Shown: in pieces, positions 51,692 through 60,837 of the stretch
Layout: the number at the start of each line of letters is the position of its first letter
How positions within the stretch are numbered: the first letter of the stretch is position 1
Origin: an uncultured Myxococcales bacterium
GTDB taxonomy: Bacteria > Myxococcota_A > UBA9042 > CAIXZC01
DNA length: 64,000 nucleotides
Direction: 5' to 3'
Assembly: GCA_903895725.1 (NCBI GenBank)
Contig: CAITUV010000046.1
Location: 1 to 64,000 of the forward strand
The notes under the pieces: model-generated
What the model was told of the DNA's origin: nothing
What the model saw: only the letters and a program-made list of their open reading frames with translations
Databases searched by the model: none
Position numbers and translations under genes: made by a program

Positions 51692-53038
51692 ATGGACCGC
51701 ACCGGCAATCCGGGGAGGCCGGTGGTCTGCGCGCCCGCTGCACCATTGGGGGGCCCGGCGTCGCGGCCGGCAGCCCGGCTCCTTCTCGTGCACGTGAGCG
51801 TCGCTCTTCTGTGCGCGCTCTCGGCCTGCTCGGCTGTCCCCATGCCCGCTGCCCATGCCGAGGAGCCTCCGGCCCTGGTCGAAGTACCGGAGTGGCGGAG
51901 TCTGGGGAGGATCCAGACCTACGATCCTGCCGGCTTTCCCTGCTTTGATGTTCGAGCCGAACCCCCCAAGGAGGTTCTCCGGCTCTTCTACAAGCACCCG
52001 CTCACCCTGCTGTCGCCGGCGGTTGGGGCTTCGGCCCCGGACGGCACGCTGGTCCCGGTCCGGGTGGGGGAGCTGTCGTGCCTCGTGTCCGCAAGAGCCG
52101 TGGGACCGATGCACACCATGCCGGTCGAGTGCCTGGCCGCTCCGCTTTCCGTTCCCGTCAGGCCGCTCTCGTCCTTGCTGGATTCGGCGCCAAGCGACGC
52201 GAGCCAGGCCGTATCCGTCGGGCCGCTCTTCCCAACGTTTTATCAGGTGGCCTTCGAGGTGCTCTACCCGCGAAAGCCCGACGAGAAGCCCGTGGTCCTG
52301 GAGGACCAGAAGGGAAAGGCCATTGGGGAGGTATCGGCCGGATTCCGCAAGGCACTGCTCATCCAGGGGACTGGTGCGCTGGCCGATGGGCGCGTGGTGA
52401 ACGTGGCTGGCTCCGGCAGGCACGGCCGGCGTTTCCTCGTGCTCCCTGAGGGGAGCTATGGGCTGGGCATTGCAGGGTACAACCTCTACCCGTATCGCAG
52501 CGCCGCGGTGGATTTCGACTGGCTGTGCGACCGGCTGTCGGGGAGCGGGAGGTGCGTCGTCGGGAACTCGGAGAAGAAGGACAAGGAAGCCACCCGGGCC
52601 AACCGCAAGGCTCTGGTCGGGATGCTGCTCTACGTGCCTCGCCTGGCCGGTGCCACCATGGCCGACGGGACGGTCCATGACGGTCGAGTGTGCGCCGTCG
52701 ACGTGGGGGGGGGGATCCGGAACGATCGCATCGACCTGTTCGTGGGCACGGACGGGGCCGGGAATCCCTACTACCCGCCCTGTCGACGCGACAATCCATG
52801 GATTCTGGCCGGGATCCAATCGTTGATTCCGAGCGACTGGCATCGCTTTGTCCCAGGGGAGGACGGCGTGCTCGTTCGCGAGGTCGAGACAGAGTACCGG
52901 CAGGTGTCACCCGACAAGGGGCTCGAAGTGTTCGCATACCCCTCTGTCCGGTGCCGGAAGGAGGCTGCAGCAGGCGGCGGGAAGCAGGCCGCTGCCGGCC
53001 TGGTCATTGAGCCCGGACATTCCCCCCGGTGGAGGTGA
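51692..53038 (+). CDS. Exported protein with C-terminal 3D (MltA/YabE-type) domain
   Basis: About 448 residues from ATG 51692 (ATG 51659 also possible, overlapping the previous gene). A long basic leader precedes a hydrophobic stretch with ALSAC and AHA cleavage options. The middle part is beta-rich without motif. Near residues 325-350 lies RVCAVDVGGGIRNDRIDLFV, the 3D signature (three Asp) of MltA lytic transglycosylases and Rpf-like murein enzymes. A peptidoglycan-cleaving role is possible. It overlaps the GH92 gene start by one base. Confidence 0.65.
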   Translation: MDRTGNPGRPVVCAPAAPLGGPASRPAARLLLVHVSVALLCALSACSAVPMPAAHAEEPPALVEVPEWRSLGRIQTYDPAGFPCFDVRAEPPKEVLRLFYKHPLTLLSPAVGASAPDGTLVPVRVGELSCLVSARAVGPMHTMPVECLAAPLSVPVRPLSSLLDSAPSDASQAVSVGPLFPTFYQVAFEVLYPRKPDEKPVVLEDQKGKAIGEVSAGFRKALLIQGTGALADGRVVNVAGSGRHGRRFLVLPEGSYGLGIAGYNLYPYRSAAVDFDWLCDRLSGSGRCVVGNSEKKDKEATRANRKALVGMLLYVPRLAGATMADGTVHDGRVCAVDVGGGIRNDRIDLFVGTDGAGNPYYPPCRRDNPWILAGIQSLIPSDWHRFVPGEDGVLVREVETEYRQVSPDKGLEVFAYPSVRCRKEAAAGGGKQAAAGLVIEPGHSPRWR

Positions 53039-55470
53039 TGACGATGGGTCTGGAACGCTGTGGATGGTCGTCCTTGGGTGCGGGAATCCTGCTCGCGCTG
53101 TCTCAGGCCTGCTCGTCAGGGAACGGTGCCGGAGATGCCACCCCGGGGGATGGCGGGGCCGATGTGAGGGCCGTGGAGCTTGTCTCCGACGTGCCGGCCG
53201 GAGAGATCGTCGACCTCGCTTCCGACCTCACCGGAGATGCCGGGGGAGATGGGGGGGAGATCGTGGCGATCGACCCCTGCCTGGCCGTCCCGTCGGCATG
53301 CCCTCCCCTGTCCCACGTGGATACCCGAATCGGCTCCGGGGACATTGGATACCGGCTCGGTGCCGTGTTCGTCGGGGCGGCATCTCCGTTTGGCATGGTC
53401 AAGGCCGGGCCGGACACGAGCCACTCCACTCTCGGGCGTTCGGGCGTGTTCCACTACACCGGCTACTTCTACCCGGACGACCTGGTGCTCGGGTTCTCCC
53501 ACACCCACATGCATGGGACCGGTGCGGTCGACTACGGCGACATCCTCGCCATGCCGACCAGTGATTTCGGGGAGAAGCAGACTTCGCCCGAGGAGTTCTC
53601 CTCCAAGTTCTCGCACACGGGCGAGACCGGGACTGCCGGCTACTACTCCGTGCTCCTCGAGCGGTTCGGGATCCTGGCGGAGCTCACCGCGTCAGTGCAC
53701 GGAGCCCACCACCGGTACACCTGGCCGGAAGGGAAGTCCCAGACCGTCCTCGTGGATGCGGCCTACGTCCTTCCTGGCTGCCATTGTGAGGGGGCCGAGA
53801 TCGAGTTCGACGAGGGATCCGGCATCCTCAAGGGATTCAAGAAGAACCGGGGGGCGCTGTCCGGAAGATTCGGGGGGTACACGGTCTGGTTCGACGCCCG
53901 CTTCTCCCGCCCGCCCGTCGAGTTCGGGACCTATACTCCGGGGGCAGTCGGAGAAGGGGAATCCAAGGCAACGGGGTGCCCGGCGGCCATGTGGTTCACG
54001 TTCGATTCGACCCAGTCGAAAAGCGTGGAAATGCAGATTGCCATCTCCTTCGTCGATCCCGAAGGGGCCGCAGGAAACCGGGAGGCTGAGCTCGCCGGAC
54101 GGTCGTTCGAGCAGGTCTACGCATCGGCCCGAGATGCCTGGTTGGACCTCATCGGAGTGGCCGACGTCGAGTTCGACGATGCGGAGCTCCTGAAGACCTT
54201 CTACACCGCCTTGTACCACACGGCGCTGATGCCCATCGTGTTCTCGGACGCAGATGGCCGCTACGTCGGCTTCGACCGCAAGGTCCACGAAGCCGACTGG
54301 GGGACCTACTACTCCGACTTCTCCCTCTGGGACACCTTCCGTACGCCGCACCCTCTGTATGTGCTGCTCTGGCCTGACCGACAGCTCGACATGCTGCGCT
54401 CGCTCGTTGTGATGAAGGAGCAGGGGGGCTACCTGCCCAAGTGGCCCATGTGCTTCGGCTACACGAACTGCATGGTAGGGACGAGCGCTGACATGGTGGT
54501 CGCGGACAGCTACCTCAAAGGGCTGACCGACTTCGATTTCGAGTCCGCGTTTGACGGGATGCTCGACACGGCCACGGGGCCCACGGACCCGGCCTCCGGC
54601 TATGGAGGCCGAGGCGGGATCCTGGACTACATCGCCCTGCACTATGTGCCGGGGGACACGGAGAGCGGAAGCGTTTCCAAGACCCAGGAGTACGCCTATG
54701 CCGACTACTGCATCGGCAGGATGGCGGGGGCTCTGGGAAAGTCGGACCTGGAGCAGCAGTTCCTCGAGCGGGGGGGCTGGTACGCAAACCTCTGGGACGA
54801 GGAGACCGGCTTCTTCCGGGGGAAGCTCTCGGACGGTAGCTTCATGGAGCCGTTCAAGCCGCTGGTCTGGCAGGACATGTACGTGGAGGGGGATGCCTGG
54901 CAGTACCTGTTCTATGCGCCTCACGATGCGGCCGGGCTGGCCGACCTCATGGGCGGATGGGACGGTCTGACCGCCCGCCTGGACGAGCTGTTCGTCAACT
55001 CGGAGCAGTTCTGGAACGACATCATCCCTTCATCTTACTACTTCCACGGGAACGAGCCCGACATTCACACGCCGTTCCTCTATTCGTTTGCCGGGGATCC
55101 CGACCGGGCGGGGAAGTGGTCCGCCTGGGTGGCCACGAAGAACTACTCGAACACCGGCGCGGGCCTGGCGGGCAACGATGATGCCGGGACTCTGTCCGCC
55201 TGGTACGTGTTTGCCGCTCTCGGCTTCTTCCCGATTGCGTGCACGAACCAGTATGCGCTGTTCCCCCCGCTGGCCCGCTCGGCCACGCTCCACCTGCCGG
55301 ACGGCGACCTGCTCGTGAAGACCCAGGGGCAGGGGAAACACCTGTCGTCCATCTCCCTGGGCGGCGCAACGCTTCCCGCAGCGGTAGCCCTGCACGACGA
55401 CATCGTGGACGGCGGAACGCTGCTGTTCGAGCGGGGAGACGACCCTGGAGTCTGGGCCACCGTTCCCTGA
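53038..55470 (+). CDS. GH92-family alpha-mannosidase-like lipoprotein
   Basis: 810 residues from ATG 53038 (GGTGGAGG upstream). Lipobox SQAC near residue 25, then an Asp/Gly linker. The GH92 domain starts near 85: HVDTRIGSGDIGYRLGAVFV, SPFGMVKAGPDT, LGFSHTHMHGTGA, DFSLWDTFRTPHPLYVLLWP, GNEPDIHTPFLYSFAGDP and GLAGNDDAGTLSAWYVFAAL. Catalytic Asp/Glu motifs of the family (NDD, GNEP) are kept. GH92 enzymes are calcium-dependent exo-mannosidases, some acting on mannose-phosphodiester. It would sit on the cell surface. Confidence 0.9.
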   Translation: MTMGLERCGWSSLGAGILLALSQACSSGNGAGDATPGDGGADVRAVELVSDVPAGEIVDLASDLTGDAGGDGGEIVAIDPCLAVPSACPPLSHVDTRIGSGDIGYRLGAVFVGAASPFGMVKAGPDTSHSTLGRSGVFHYTGYFYPDDLVLGFSHTHMHGTGAVDYGDILAMPTSDFGEKQTSPEEFSSKFSHTGETGTAGYYSVLLERFGILAELTASVHGAHHRYTWPEGKSQTVLVDAAYVLPGCHCEGAEIEFDEGSGILKGFKKNRGALSGRFGGYTVWFDARFSRPPVEFGTYTPGAVGEGESKATGCPAAMWFTFDSTQSKSVEMQIAISFVDPEGAAGNREAELAGRSFEQVYASARDAWLDLIGVADVEFDDAELLKTFYTALYHTALMPIVFSDADGRYVGFDRKVHEADWGTYYSDFSLWDTFRTPHPLYVLLWPDRQLDMLRSLVVMKEQGGYLPKWPMCFGYTNCMVGTSADMVVADSYLKGLTDFDFESAFDGMLDTATGPTDPASGYGGRGGILDYIALHYVPGDTESGSVSKTQEYAYADYCIGRMAGALGKSDLEQQFLERGGWYANLWDEETGFFRGKLSDGSFMEPFKPLVWQDMYVEGDAWQYLFYAPHDAAGLADLMGGWDGLTARLDELFVNSEQFWNDIIPSSYYFHGNEPDIHTPFLYSFAGDPDRAGKWSAWVATKNYSNTGAGLAGNDDAGTLSAWYVFAALGFFPIACTNQYALFPPLARSATLHLPDGDLLVKTQGQGKHLSSISLGGATLPAAVALHDDIVDGGTLLFERGDDPGVWATVP

Positions 55471-55523
55471 ACCGCTGGCTTTCGACGGGCACGCCAGGGG
55501 CCACGAGGCCCATCGGCCCGGCA

Positions 55524-57062
55524 TCAGGCGGGGGGCGAGAGCTTCTCGATGAGGGCCGTGAGCTCCGCTGGCATGGGCGAGGCACCGGTCAGGGCGGAGG
55601 CGGAGAACACGAATCCCTCGCCGACGACATCGGTGACCACGGTGACCGTCGACCCGTAGCGCTCCTTCAGGCCCGTCGCAATCCGTTCGGCCCGGGCCTG
55701 CGCCTCGGCTCGGGGGCGGGCGGCTCCCTGGAGGGCAAACCAGATCGTCCGGCCCAGCATGTAGGCCCGAGCATCCGCTCCGGTCAATCCGGCGAGGAAC
55801 TGCCGTTCCGCAGGAAGGGCAAGTCGGGACGGAAGGATGCGGGCAGCGACCAGGAAGCGGCCGGGAGGCTCGACTCGAGGTGAGGGCTCGCCGGGATCAG
55901 GTCCTCCCGCCTGGGCGGGCGCTCCGGCGGGCGGCGGAGGGAAGGGGGCCTCGCCCACTTCCGCACGCAGCAGACCTGCCGCCGTCGCTTCCTCCGCCGT
56001 GGCCAGCACCGTGGGCTGGAGCCCGAACTGGGCCTCCGTCTGGCCTCGGACCAGCGGGGCATCCTGGAGCAGGGTATCTGCGCTTCCAAGCTCCTGCCGC
56101 ATGGAGGCCGGAGAGTCCGGCCGGAGCATCCGGGTTCCCGGTGAGCCGGTGGCGAGGTGGGGGCCGGACGCCGCACGAGCGGGATGTGCCGTCGCAGGCT
56201 GCCCGGCGGCCGGAGAGTTCCGAGCGGCAAACGCCGCGGCCTGGAGCCTTGCCGAGAAATCGTCAGCGGTCCGGAGTCGCTTCTCCTTCTCCACGACGAG
56301 GGCGGCCATGAGCACCTGGACGACGGCCGACGGTACGGCGGGACGGGGAGCGGGTGGAACCGGGACCGGAATCGGCTCCCGCAGCCGCCGCATCACGCCC
56401 GACAGGTCCTTGACCGGGAAAGGCTGGCAGCCGGCCAGCATCTCGTAGAAGATCAGCCCTGATGCGTACACGTCCGTGCCTGCGTCCATCGGGTAGCAGA
56501 GAAGCTGCTCAGGAGCCATGTAGGCGGGCGTGCCGATGATGGCACCGGTCTGAGTGAGCCGCTCGTCCGCTCCGCCGGTGGGGAGGGCGATGCCGAAGTC
56601 GATGATCCGGGCCTGGCGCCTGGTGCCCGATGTGACCACGATGTTCGATGGCTTGAGGTCTCGATGCAGCACGCCGGCCGAGTGCATGGCGTCCAATCCG
56701 CCGAGGAGGCCGGTCATGAGCGGGATGGTGGCCTCCCAGGAGAGGGCCCCTTGCCGCGCCAGATGCTGGTCGAGCGTCTCGCCTTCGGCAAACTCCATGG
56801 CGATGCAGGGGGACCCGTCCGACAGGAACCCGTAGTCGAAGATCGATACCACGTTGGGATGCCGCACCCGAGCCATCAACTTGGCTTCCCGCTCGAAACG
56901 CTGAGCCATGCCCGGAACTGCCGCTCCGGACAACACCTTGAGCGCTGCAGGCATGCCGAGAAGCACGTGTCGGCCCAGGAAGACCTGTCCCATCCCCCCT
57001 TCGCCCAGCACGCGCTCGACCAGGTATCGCTCAAGCAGCACATCCCCCACGCGCACCGGCAT
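55524..57062 (-). CDS. Hanks-type Ser/Thr protein kinase
   Basis: 512 residues from ATG 57062 (GGAGG 8 bases upstream; GTG 57080 is less likely). The kinase domain is at the N-terminus: GEGGMGQVFLGRH, AALKVLS, HRDLKPSNIVV, DFGIALP, GTPAYMAPEQ and DVYASGLIFYEMLAG. All catalytic residues are intact. The tail is Ala/Pro-rich, without a membrane span, and ends in a domain of about 110 residues (LGRTIWFALQGAARPRAEAQ, GSTVTVVTDVVGEGFVFSAS). It is last in a three-gene operon with the 426- and 561-residue proteins. Confidence 0.88.
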   Translation of the reverse strand: MPVRVGDVLLERYLVERVLGEGGMGQVFLGRHVLLGMPAALKVLSGAAVPGMAQRFEREAKLMARVRHPNVVSIFDYGFLSDGSPCIAMEFAEGETLDQHLARQGALSWEATIPLMTGLLGGLDAMHSAGVLHRDLKPSNIVVTSGTRRQARIIDFGIALPTGGADERLTQTGAIIGTPAYMAPEQLLCYPMDAGTDVYASGLIFYEMLAGCQPFPVKDLSGVMRRLREPIPVPVPPAPRPAVPSAVVQVLMAALVVEKEKRLRTADDFSARLQAAAFAARNSPAAGQPATAHPARAASGPHLATGSPGTRMLRPDSPASMRQELGSADTLLQDAPLVRGQTEAQFGLQPTVLATAEEATAAGLLRAEVGEAPFPPPPAGAPAQAGGPDPGEPSPRVEPPGRFLVAARILPSRLALPAERQFLAGLTGADARAYMLGRTIWFALQGAARPRAEAQARAERIATGLKERYGSTVTVVTDVVGEGFVFSASALTGASPMPAELTALIEKLSPPA

Positions 57063-57063
57063 C

Positions 57064-58344
57064 TCATCCACCTCCGGCACGAGCGATGACCGAAGGGGAA
57101 AGGAATCTCACAGGACCGCCCGGAACGAGCACGGAGCCGTTGACCAGCACCTGGGGTCTCAGCGGACCGGCCTCGCTTCCGCCCAGAACCAGTCCGACCT
57201 TCCCGTCGGGGAGCAGCACTCGAGCCCCGGGCGGAATCTCCCCATAGGCCGTGGATAGTGCCCGGACCCAGGTGGGGTCGCACTGGGCCACGGGCTCGCT
57301 CAGGGCAAGCGCCAGCAGGTCGGCCAGCGTCAGGTCAAACGGTACCTTCACGGGACAGCGACGTCGCTCGAGCTCATAGGCCAGGCGCAGCAGGTCGAGC
57401 AGAGGGGCCGGGAGATCCCCTTCCAGCCGCTCTCCGGATGCAAGGAAAACGAGGGCCGAGAGCTTGGCCCGGTGAGGCTCCACCCCAGTTCGACTGACGG
57501 CCGGGGCTTCGAGGAGCCTTCCGGACGTGCGGGCAGCGACGTCAGCAAACGGGCCGCCCCCGCGCTCGGCCAGACCGGTCCAGGCCAGAGCGAGCGCCGC
57601 GTGGGCGGCCACGCGTCGAGCCGCCCCGGAAACCTCCAGCGCGGTCAGGGCCGTGAGCACATGCGTGCAGGCTGCCACCGATCTTCGTGCGATGGTCCAG
57701 CTGCCGGGGACCAGCTCCAGTGCCCTCCCGACCGCTTCCCGGCTCACCTGGACCGCCCGTTCCAGGCGGCGCACCACGGTGAGCCCCTTGGCGAAGTTCC
57801 AGGCGGCCGTGCCCGCCGGGAGCAGCTCCGCGTCGCCAATGGCGAGGGCCAGCTGTGCAGACGAGAAGACCTCCGGGTCGACCTCCTCCACCTCGATGCC
57901 GTATCGAGCTGTCGGAAGCTCACGCCACGAGAGCCCTGGAATCTCCACCCCCTCCAGGGAGTCGAGCCTCCCCGCATCCGCCTCGCCCAGCAACAGGCAG
58001 AGCTCGGTCAACTGCTCGACAGCGACCGGGCGCTCCATCACCAGCTCCTGGATGTGCAGCCGGTGCAGCAATTGACCCAGGTGTTGCCCGACCCTGTAAA
58101 CCCTCAGCGGGAGGGGCACCATGGTCCGATCCTTGAAGATGGCTTGTCCCACGAATTGGAGCGACAGCGGGGGAGCTGCATCCACCATGCGCTCGCGCAG
58201 AGCCAGGACCGACTGGTGCGACAGAGGGTGCTCGCGGCCGTAAGATTGGAGGGTTCGCATGGCCACGAACAGGCCCTCCACCAGCCCCTGGACGCGAAGC
58301 GCTTCTTCCGGCGTGTCGACGGGCAGGCTTCCCGGATGGGTCAT
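57064..58344 (-). CDS. Hypothetical cytoplasmic helical protein, kinase-operon partner
   Basis: 426 residues from ATG 58344. Start region LVEGLFVAMRTLQSYGREHP followed by LSHQSVLALRERM recalls the segment before HD-type domains in myxobacterial signalling proteins, yet no HD motif is present. The rest is helical, and the C-terminal part has GARVLLPDGKVGLVLGGSEA, a small beta barrel-like end. No signal peptide. Stop and start overlap its neighbours on both sides, so it is made together with the kinase at 55524-57062. Function unknown. Confidence 0.7.
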   Translation of the reverse strand: MTHPGSLPVDTPEEALRVQGLVEGLFVAMRTLQSYGREHPLSHQSVLALRERMVDAAPPLSLQFVGQAIFKDRTMVPLPLRVYRVGQHLGQLLHRLHIQELVMERPVAVEQLTELCLLLGEADAGRLDSLEGVEIPGLSWRELPTARYGIEVEEVDPEVFSSAQLALAIGDAELLPAGTAAWNFAKGLTVVRRLERAVQVSREAVGRALELVPGSWTIARRSVAACTHVLTALTALEVSGAARRVAAHAALALAWTGLAERGGGPFADVAARTSGRLLEAPAVSRTGVEPHRAKLSALVFLASGERLEGDLPAPLLDLLRLAYELERRRCPVKVPFDLTLADLLALALSEPVAQCDPTWVRALSTAYGEIPPGARVLLPDGKVGLVLGGSEAGPLRPQVLVNGSVLVPGGPVRFLSPSVIARAGGG

Positions 58345-60026
58345 GACTTCTCCTCCTGCCGGCGGCGCAGCTCCTTGAGGCGCTCCCGGACCTCTCGAGA
58401 CTGGAAAAGCGACCCGAGCGACATGGTGCCGAGCATCGCCACGGCGCGGGGATCCCGCTCGATGAAGCGCAGCACCGTAAGCTTGATGTCGTCCCCGACA
58501 TGCCGATCCTGGACCAGAGGAACGAGGAACTTCGGCGCGTGGCCGCGGGCAGTCACCAGGGCACAGGCGGTCCTCACGACCGGGAGGGGCCATTCCTCTC
58601 CCCGTGATGCCACCAGAACCTCGCCGACAACCTCCCCCCAATCGTTCTGCTGCTGCGCCGCCAGGTGAGCCAGCAGCGACTCAGCGTCCTTGAGCGAGGC
58701 ACTCCCGATGAGCTTCAGCACCGGCTGCTTGAGGCGAAAGAGGATCTCGGGAGGCAACGTTGTGGCCAGCCGGACTCCCGTTGCCGGGGGAACGTGGGCC
58801 AGAAGGTCCGCCACGGGGTGCAGCGGTGCACGGCTGGCAGCCAGCAATCGACCCATTACCACAGCGCATCGCTCCGTGAGCTGCGAGGCATCGACCTTTC
58901 CGCAGAAAGCCTCGAACCCCACGGTCGACATCAGACGGGCCAGCCACTGGAGGCTCTCCCGGCTTCCTGTACAACGCTCGAGGAGCGTGTTGGCAAGGGC
59001 CCGAGTCAACGCCGAGGCCGGGGCCGCCAGCAGCGGAGCGAGAGCCTCGATGCTACGCTCATCCGTGACCGCATGCGTCCCCAAGGCTTCCCCCGCTTCC
59101 GGCGTATCCAGTGCCGCCTGCAGCTTGCGTGCGTAGGGTTCCCGACGCCGCATGATCTCCGATAGGAAGTTCAGGAACCGCGCCGTCGCCCCCCCCCGCA
59201 CCAACGCCAGCGCTCGGCGGGCCAGCCGTTCCGCCGGAACTTGCGCCTGGAGCTCCGGATGGGCAAAGGCCAGATGCACCTGGGCATCGATCCAGAAGAG
59301 CGAATCATCGCACCGGGCGGCAAGCTGCGAACTCTCCTCCGCAGGTAGGGACAGGTCGCCGTCGGACAGCATCCGGGAGAACGATTCCAGGGGAAGGTAG
59401 AACTCGTCCCGGGCAGCGGCCGCATCCAGATCCCGAGAGGCGATCCTCTCCGCCTGCATGGCCAGCGCGATCGAGCCCTGCGAGCGAAGGGCCTCGAGCA
59501 GGGCCCGCTGCCGAACCGGCTCGGTCATCGACGCATCGAGGCCATCCACGAAACCGTGGTCCAGCAGGATCTCGAACCCCTCCGCCCCCTCGGCCCAGAG
59601 CCAGTCCCGCAGGCGGCCGATGGATGCCAGCGTTGGGTTCAGCGCTGCCAGCTCCGAGGCAAATCGAACCACATCCTCGGGACGCGTGTCGTCCGCCAGT
59701 TGGATCGTCTTGACTCCCGCCATGAAGGCGGGGAGAAGCCACCGTCCATCGTCTTCCTGAGCCGTCAGGATCTCCTGGTCCGCAATGTAGAGCGCCGTCG
59801 GCTCCAGCCGGAGGACGCAGTCCGGGATTTGATCCCAGCGCTCGAGAAGACGCCCCGCAATCTGCAGGACCGAGGGGCTCTCGACTCGGCAGGAACGCAC
59901 CAGGCCATCCAAGGTCGAGCCGATGATCCGCGCAACGCTTACCGGTTCGGTGCGGTGCTCGCCTGTGCGCTCGCCGTCCGGGGGCGAGGGTGGATCGACG
60001 GGTGTCTGGCGTTCATGAGACGACAT
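58341..60026 (-). CDS. HEAT-like helical hypothetical protein, kinase-operon partner
   Basis: 561 residues. A Pro/Glu-rich start, then all-helical sequence with repeated LxxLLxxA spacing (ILLDHGFVDGLD, LARRALALVRGG, APLLAAPASALTRALANTLL, LPPEILFRLKQPVLKLIGSA, FLVPLVQDRH), fitting a HEAT/ARM solenoid. No catalytic motif, no signal. The N-terminal part (SVLQIAGRLLERWDQIPDC, LEPTALYIADQEIL) resembles the region in the partner gene. It heads the operon, directly after a strong promoter. Confidence 0.7.
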   Translation of the reverse strand: MSSHERQTPVDPPSPPDGERTGEHRTEPVSVARIIGSTLDGLVRSCRVESPSVLQIAGRLLERWDQIPDCVLRLEPTALYIADQEILTAQEDDGRWLLPAFMAGVKTIQLADDTRPEDVVRFASELAALNPTLASIGRLRDWLWAEGAEGFEILLDHGFVDGLDASMTEPVRQRALLEALRSQGSIALAMQAERIASRDLDAAAARDEFYLPLESFSRMLSDGDLSLPAEESSQLAARCDDSLFWIDAQVHLAFAHPELQAQVPAERLARRALALVRGGATARFLNFLSEIMRRREPYARKLQAALDTPEAGEALGTHAVTDERSIEALAPLLAAPASALTRALANTLLERCTGSRESLQWLARLMSTVGFEAFCGKVDASQLTERCAVVMGRLLAASRAPLHPVADLLAHVPPATGVRLATTLPPEILFRLKQPVLKLIGSASLKDAESLLAHLAAQQQNDWGEVVGEVLVASRGEEWPLPVVRTACALVTARGHAPKFLVPLVQDRHVGDDIKLTVLRFIERDPRAVAMLGTMSLGSLFQSREVRERLKELRRRQEEKS

Positions 60027-60077
60027 TGCAAACGATCCCCCCGGCGTTTCCGCATCACTGGGATAGAGCCCACCGCG

Positions 60078-60105
60078 ATAGTATCTTCTGAAACTCAGGT
60101 GTCAA
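60078..60105 (-). promoter_or_regulatory. Promoter of the HEAT/hypothetical/kinase operon
   Basis: On the minus strand: TTGACA (60105-60100), 16-base spacer, TACTAT (60083-60078), 52 bases before ATG 60026. The -35 box is perfect. Confidence 0.7.
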
Positions 60106-60127
60106 TGGTCACTCGAATCGGGCTGGC

Positions 60128-60823
60128 TCACTTCGGCAGATTGAGGCGGTATGGCATCTCCATGGTACACGTGGCGGGATCCTGAAGGAGCCGGTCGTCG
60201 AGAATCACCCGGCTCAACGGACCGACAGCGGTCCCCTCACCGGCATCCCCGGAGGCCTTGACGGCCGATTCGGCCAGTGTGCCGATTTCCTCCGCGTTCA
60301 GCTTCTCGAAACGCTGCAGGGCTTCCCTCCCGGCCTCCCTGGCGAAATACAGCCACCGCGATGCCTCCTGAGAATCGAGCCCGCGATAGTGGATGGTCAG
60401 CATTCCGTCCGGATTGACCGGAACCAGGTCGACTTCGACACGGAGCGAACCCTGGGGGGCGACGAGCCCGGTTCCAAACACCCCCGGGGTCTCCGACTGG
60501 GCAATCGGGTTGTAGAGCCAGGAGCCGCCGTCCGGGGCTCGCTCCAGGCTCCCAAACGCCGGCCCCACGAGCGAATCGTTGGCCGAGGCGTCGACCTGGT
60601 CCCCCGACACCCGCTCCAGCAGCATGAAGTCCTCCGAACGATTCCTGATCTCCAGGATCAGGGTGGCCTTCTTGCCTGCTTCCACCTGGTCCGGCCGGGT
60701 GAGCCGGTATGTCACGTTCGCAGGGTCAATGCAATGTCCGGCTCCGCACCCAGCCAGCATTCCGGCTCCCAATCCGAGCAGAATCCCCACCCTTGCTGCC
60801 ATAGACGCCACACATCGAGTCAT
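60128..60823 (-). CDS. Lipoprotein of unknown function
   Basis: 231 residues from ATG 60823, with AGGAGGGGGAG immediately upstream (the GTG at 60841 lies inside the kinase end). Signal with AARVGILLGLGAGMLAGC, lipobox LAGC. A beta sandwich-like domain follows: VTYRLTRPDQVEAGKKATLI and LEIRNRSEDFMLLERVSGDQ resemble an Ig-like fold. The end is LLQDPATCTMEMPYRLNLPK. It sits 14 bases after the kinase gene and is probably co-transcribed. Confidence 0.7.
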   Translation of the reverse strand: MTRCVASMAARVGILLGLGAGMLAGCGAGHCIDPANVTYRLTRPDQVEAGKKATLILEIRNRSEDFMLLERVSGDQVDASANDSLVGPAFGSLERAPDGGSWLYNPIAQSETPGVFGTGLVAPQGSLRVEVDLVPVNPDGMLTIHYRGLDSQEASRWLYFAREAGREALQRFEKLNAEEIGTLAESAVKASGDAGEGTAVGPLSRVILDDRLLQDPATCTMEMPYRLNLPK

Positions 60824-60837
60824 TCTCCCCCTCCTGC

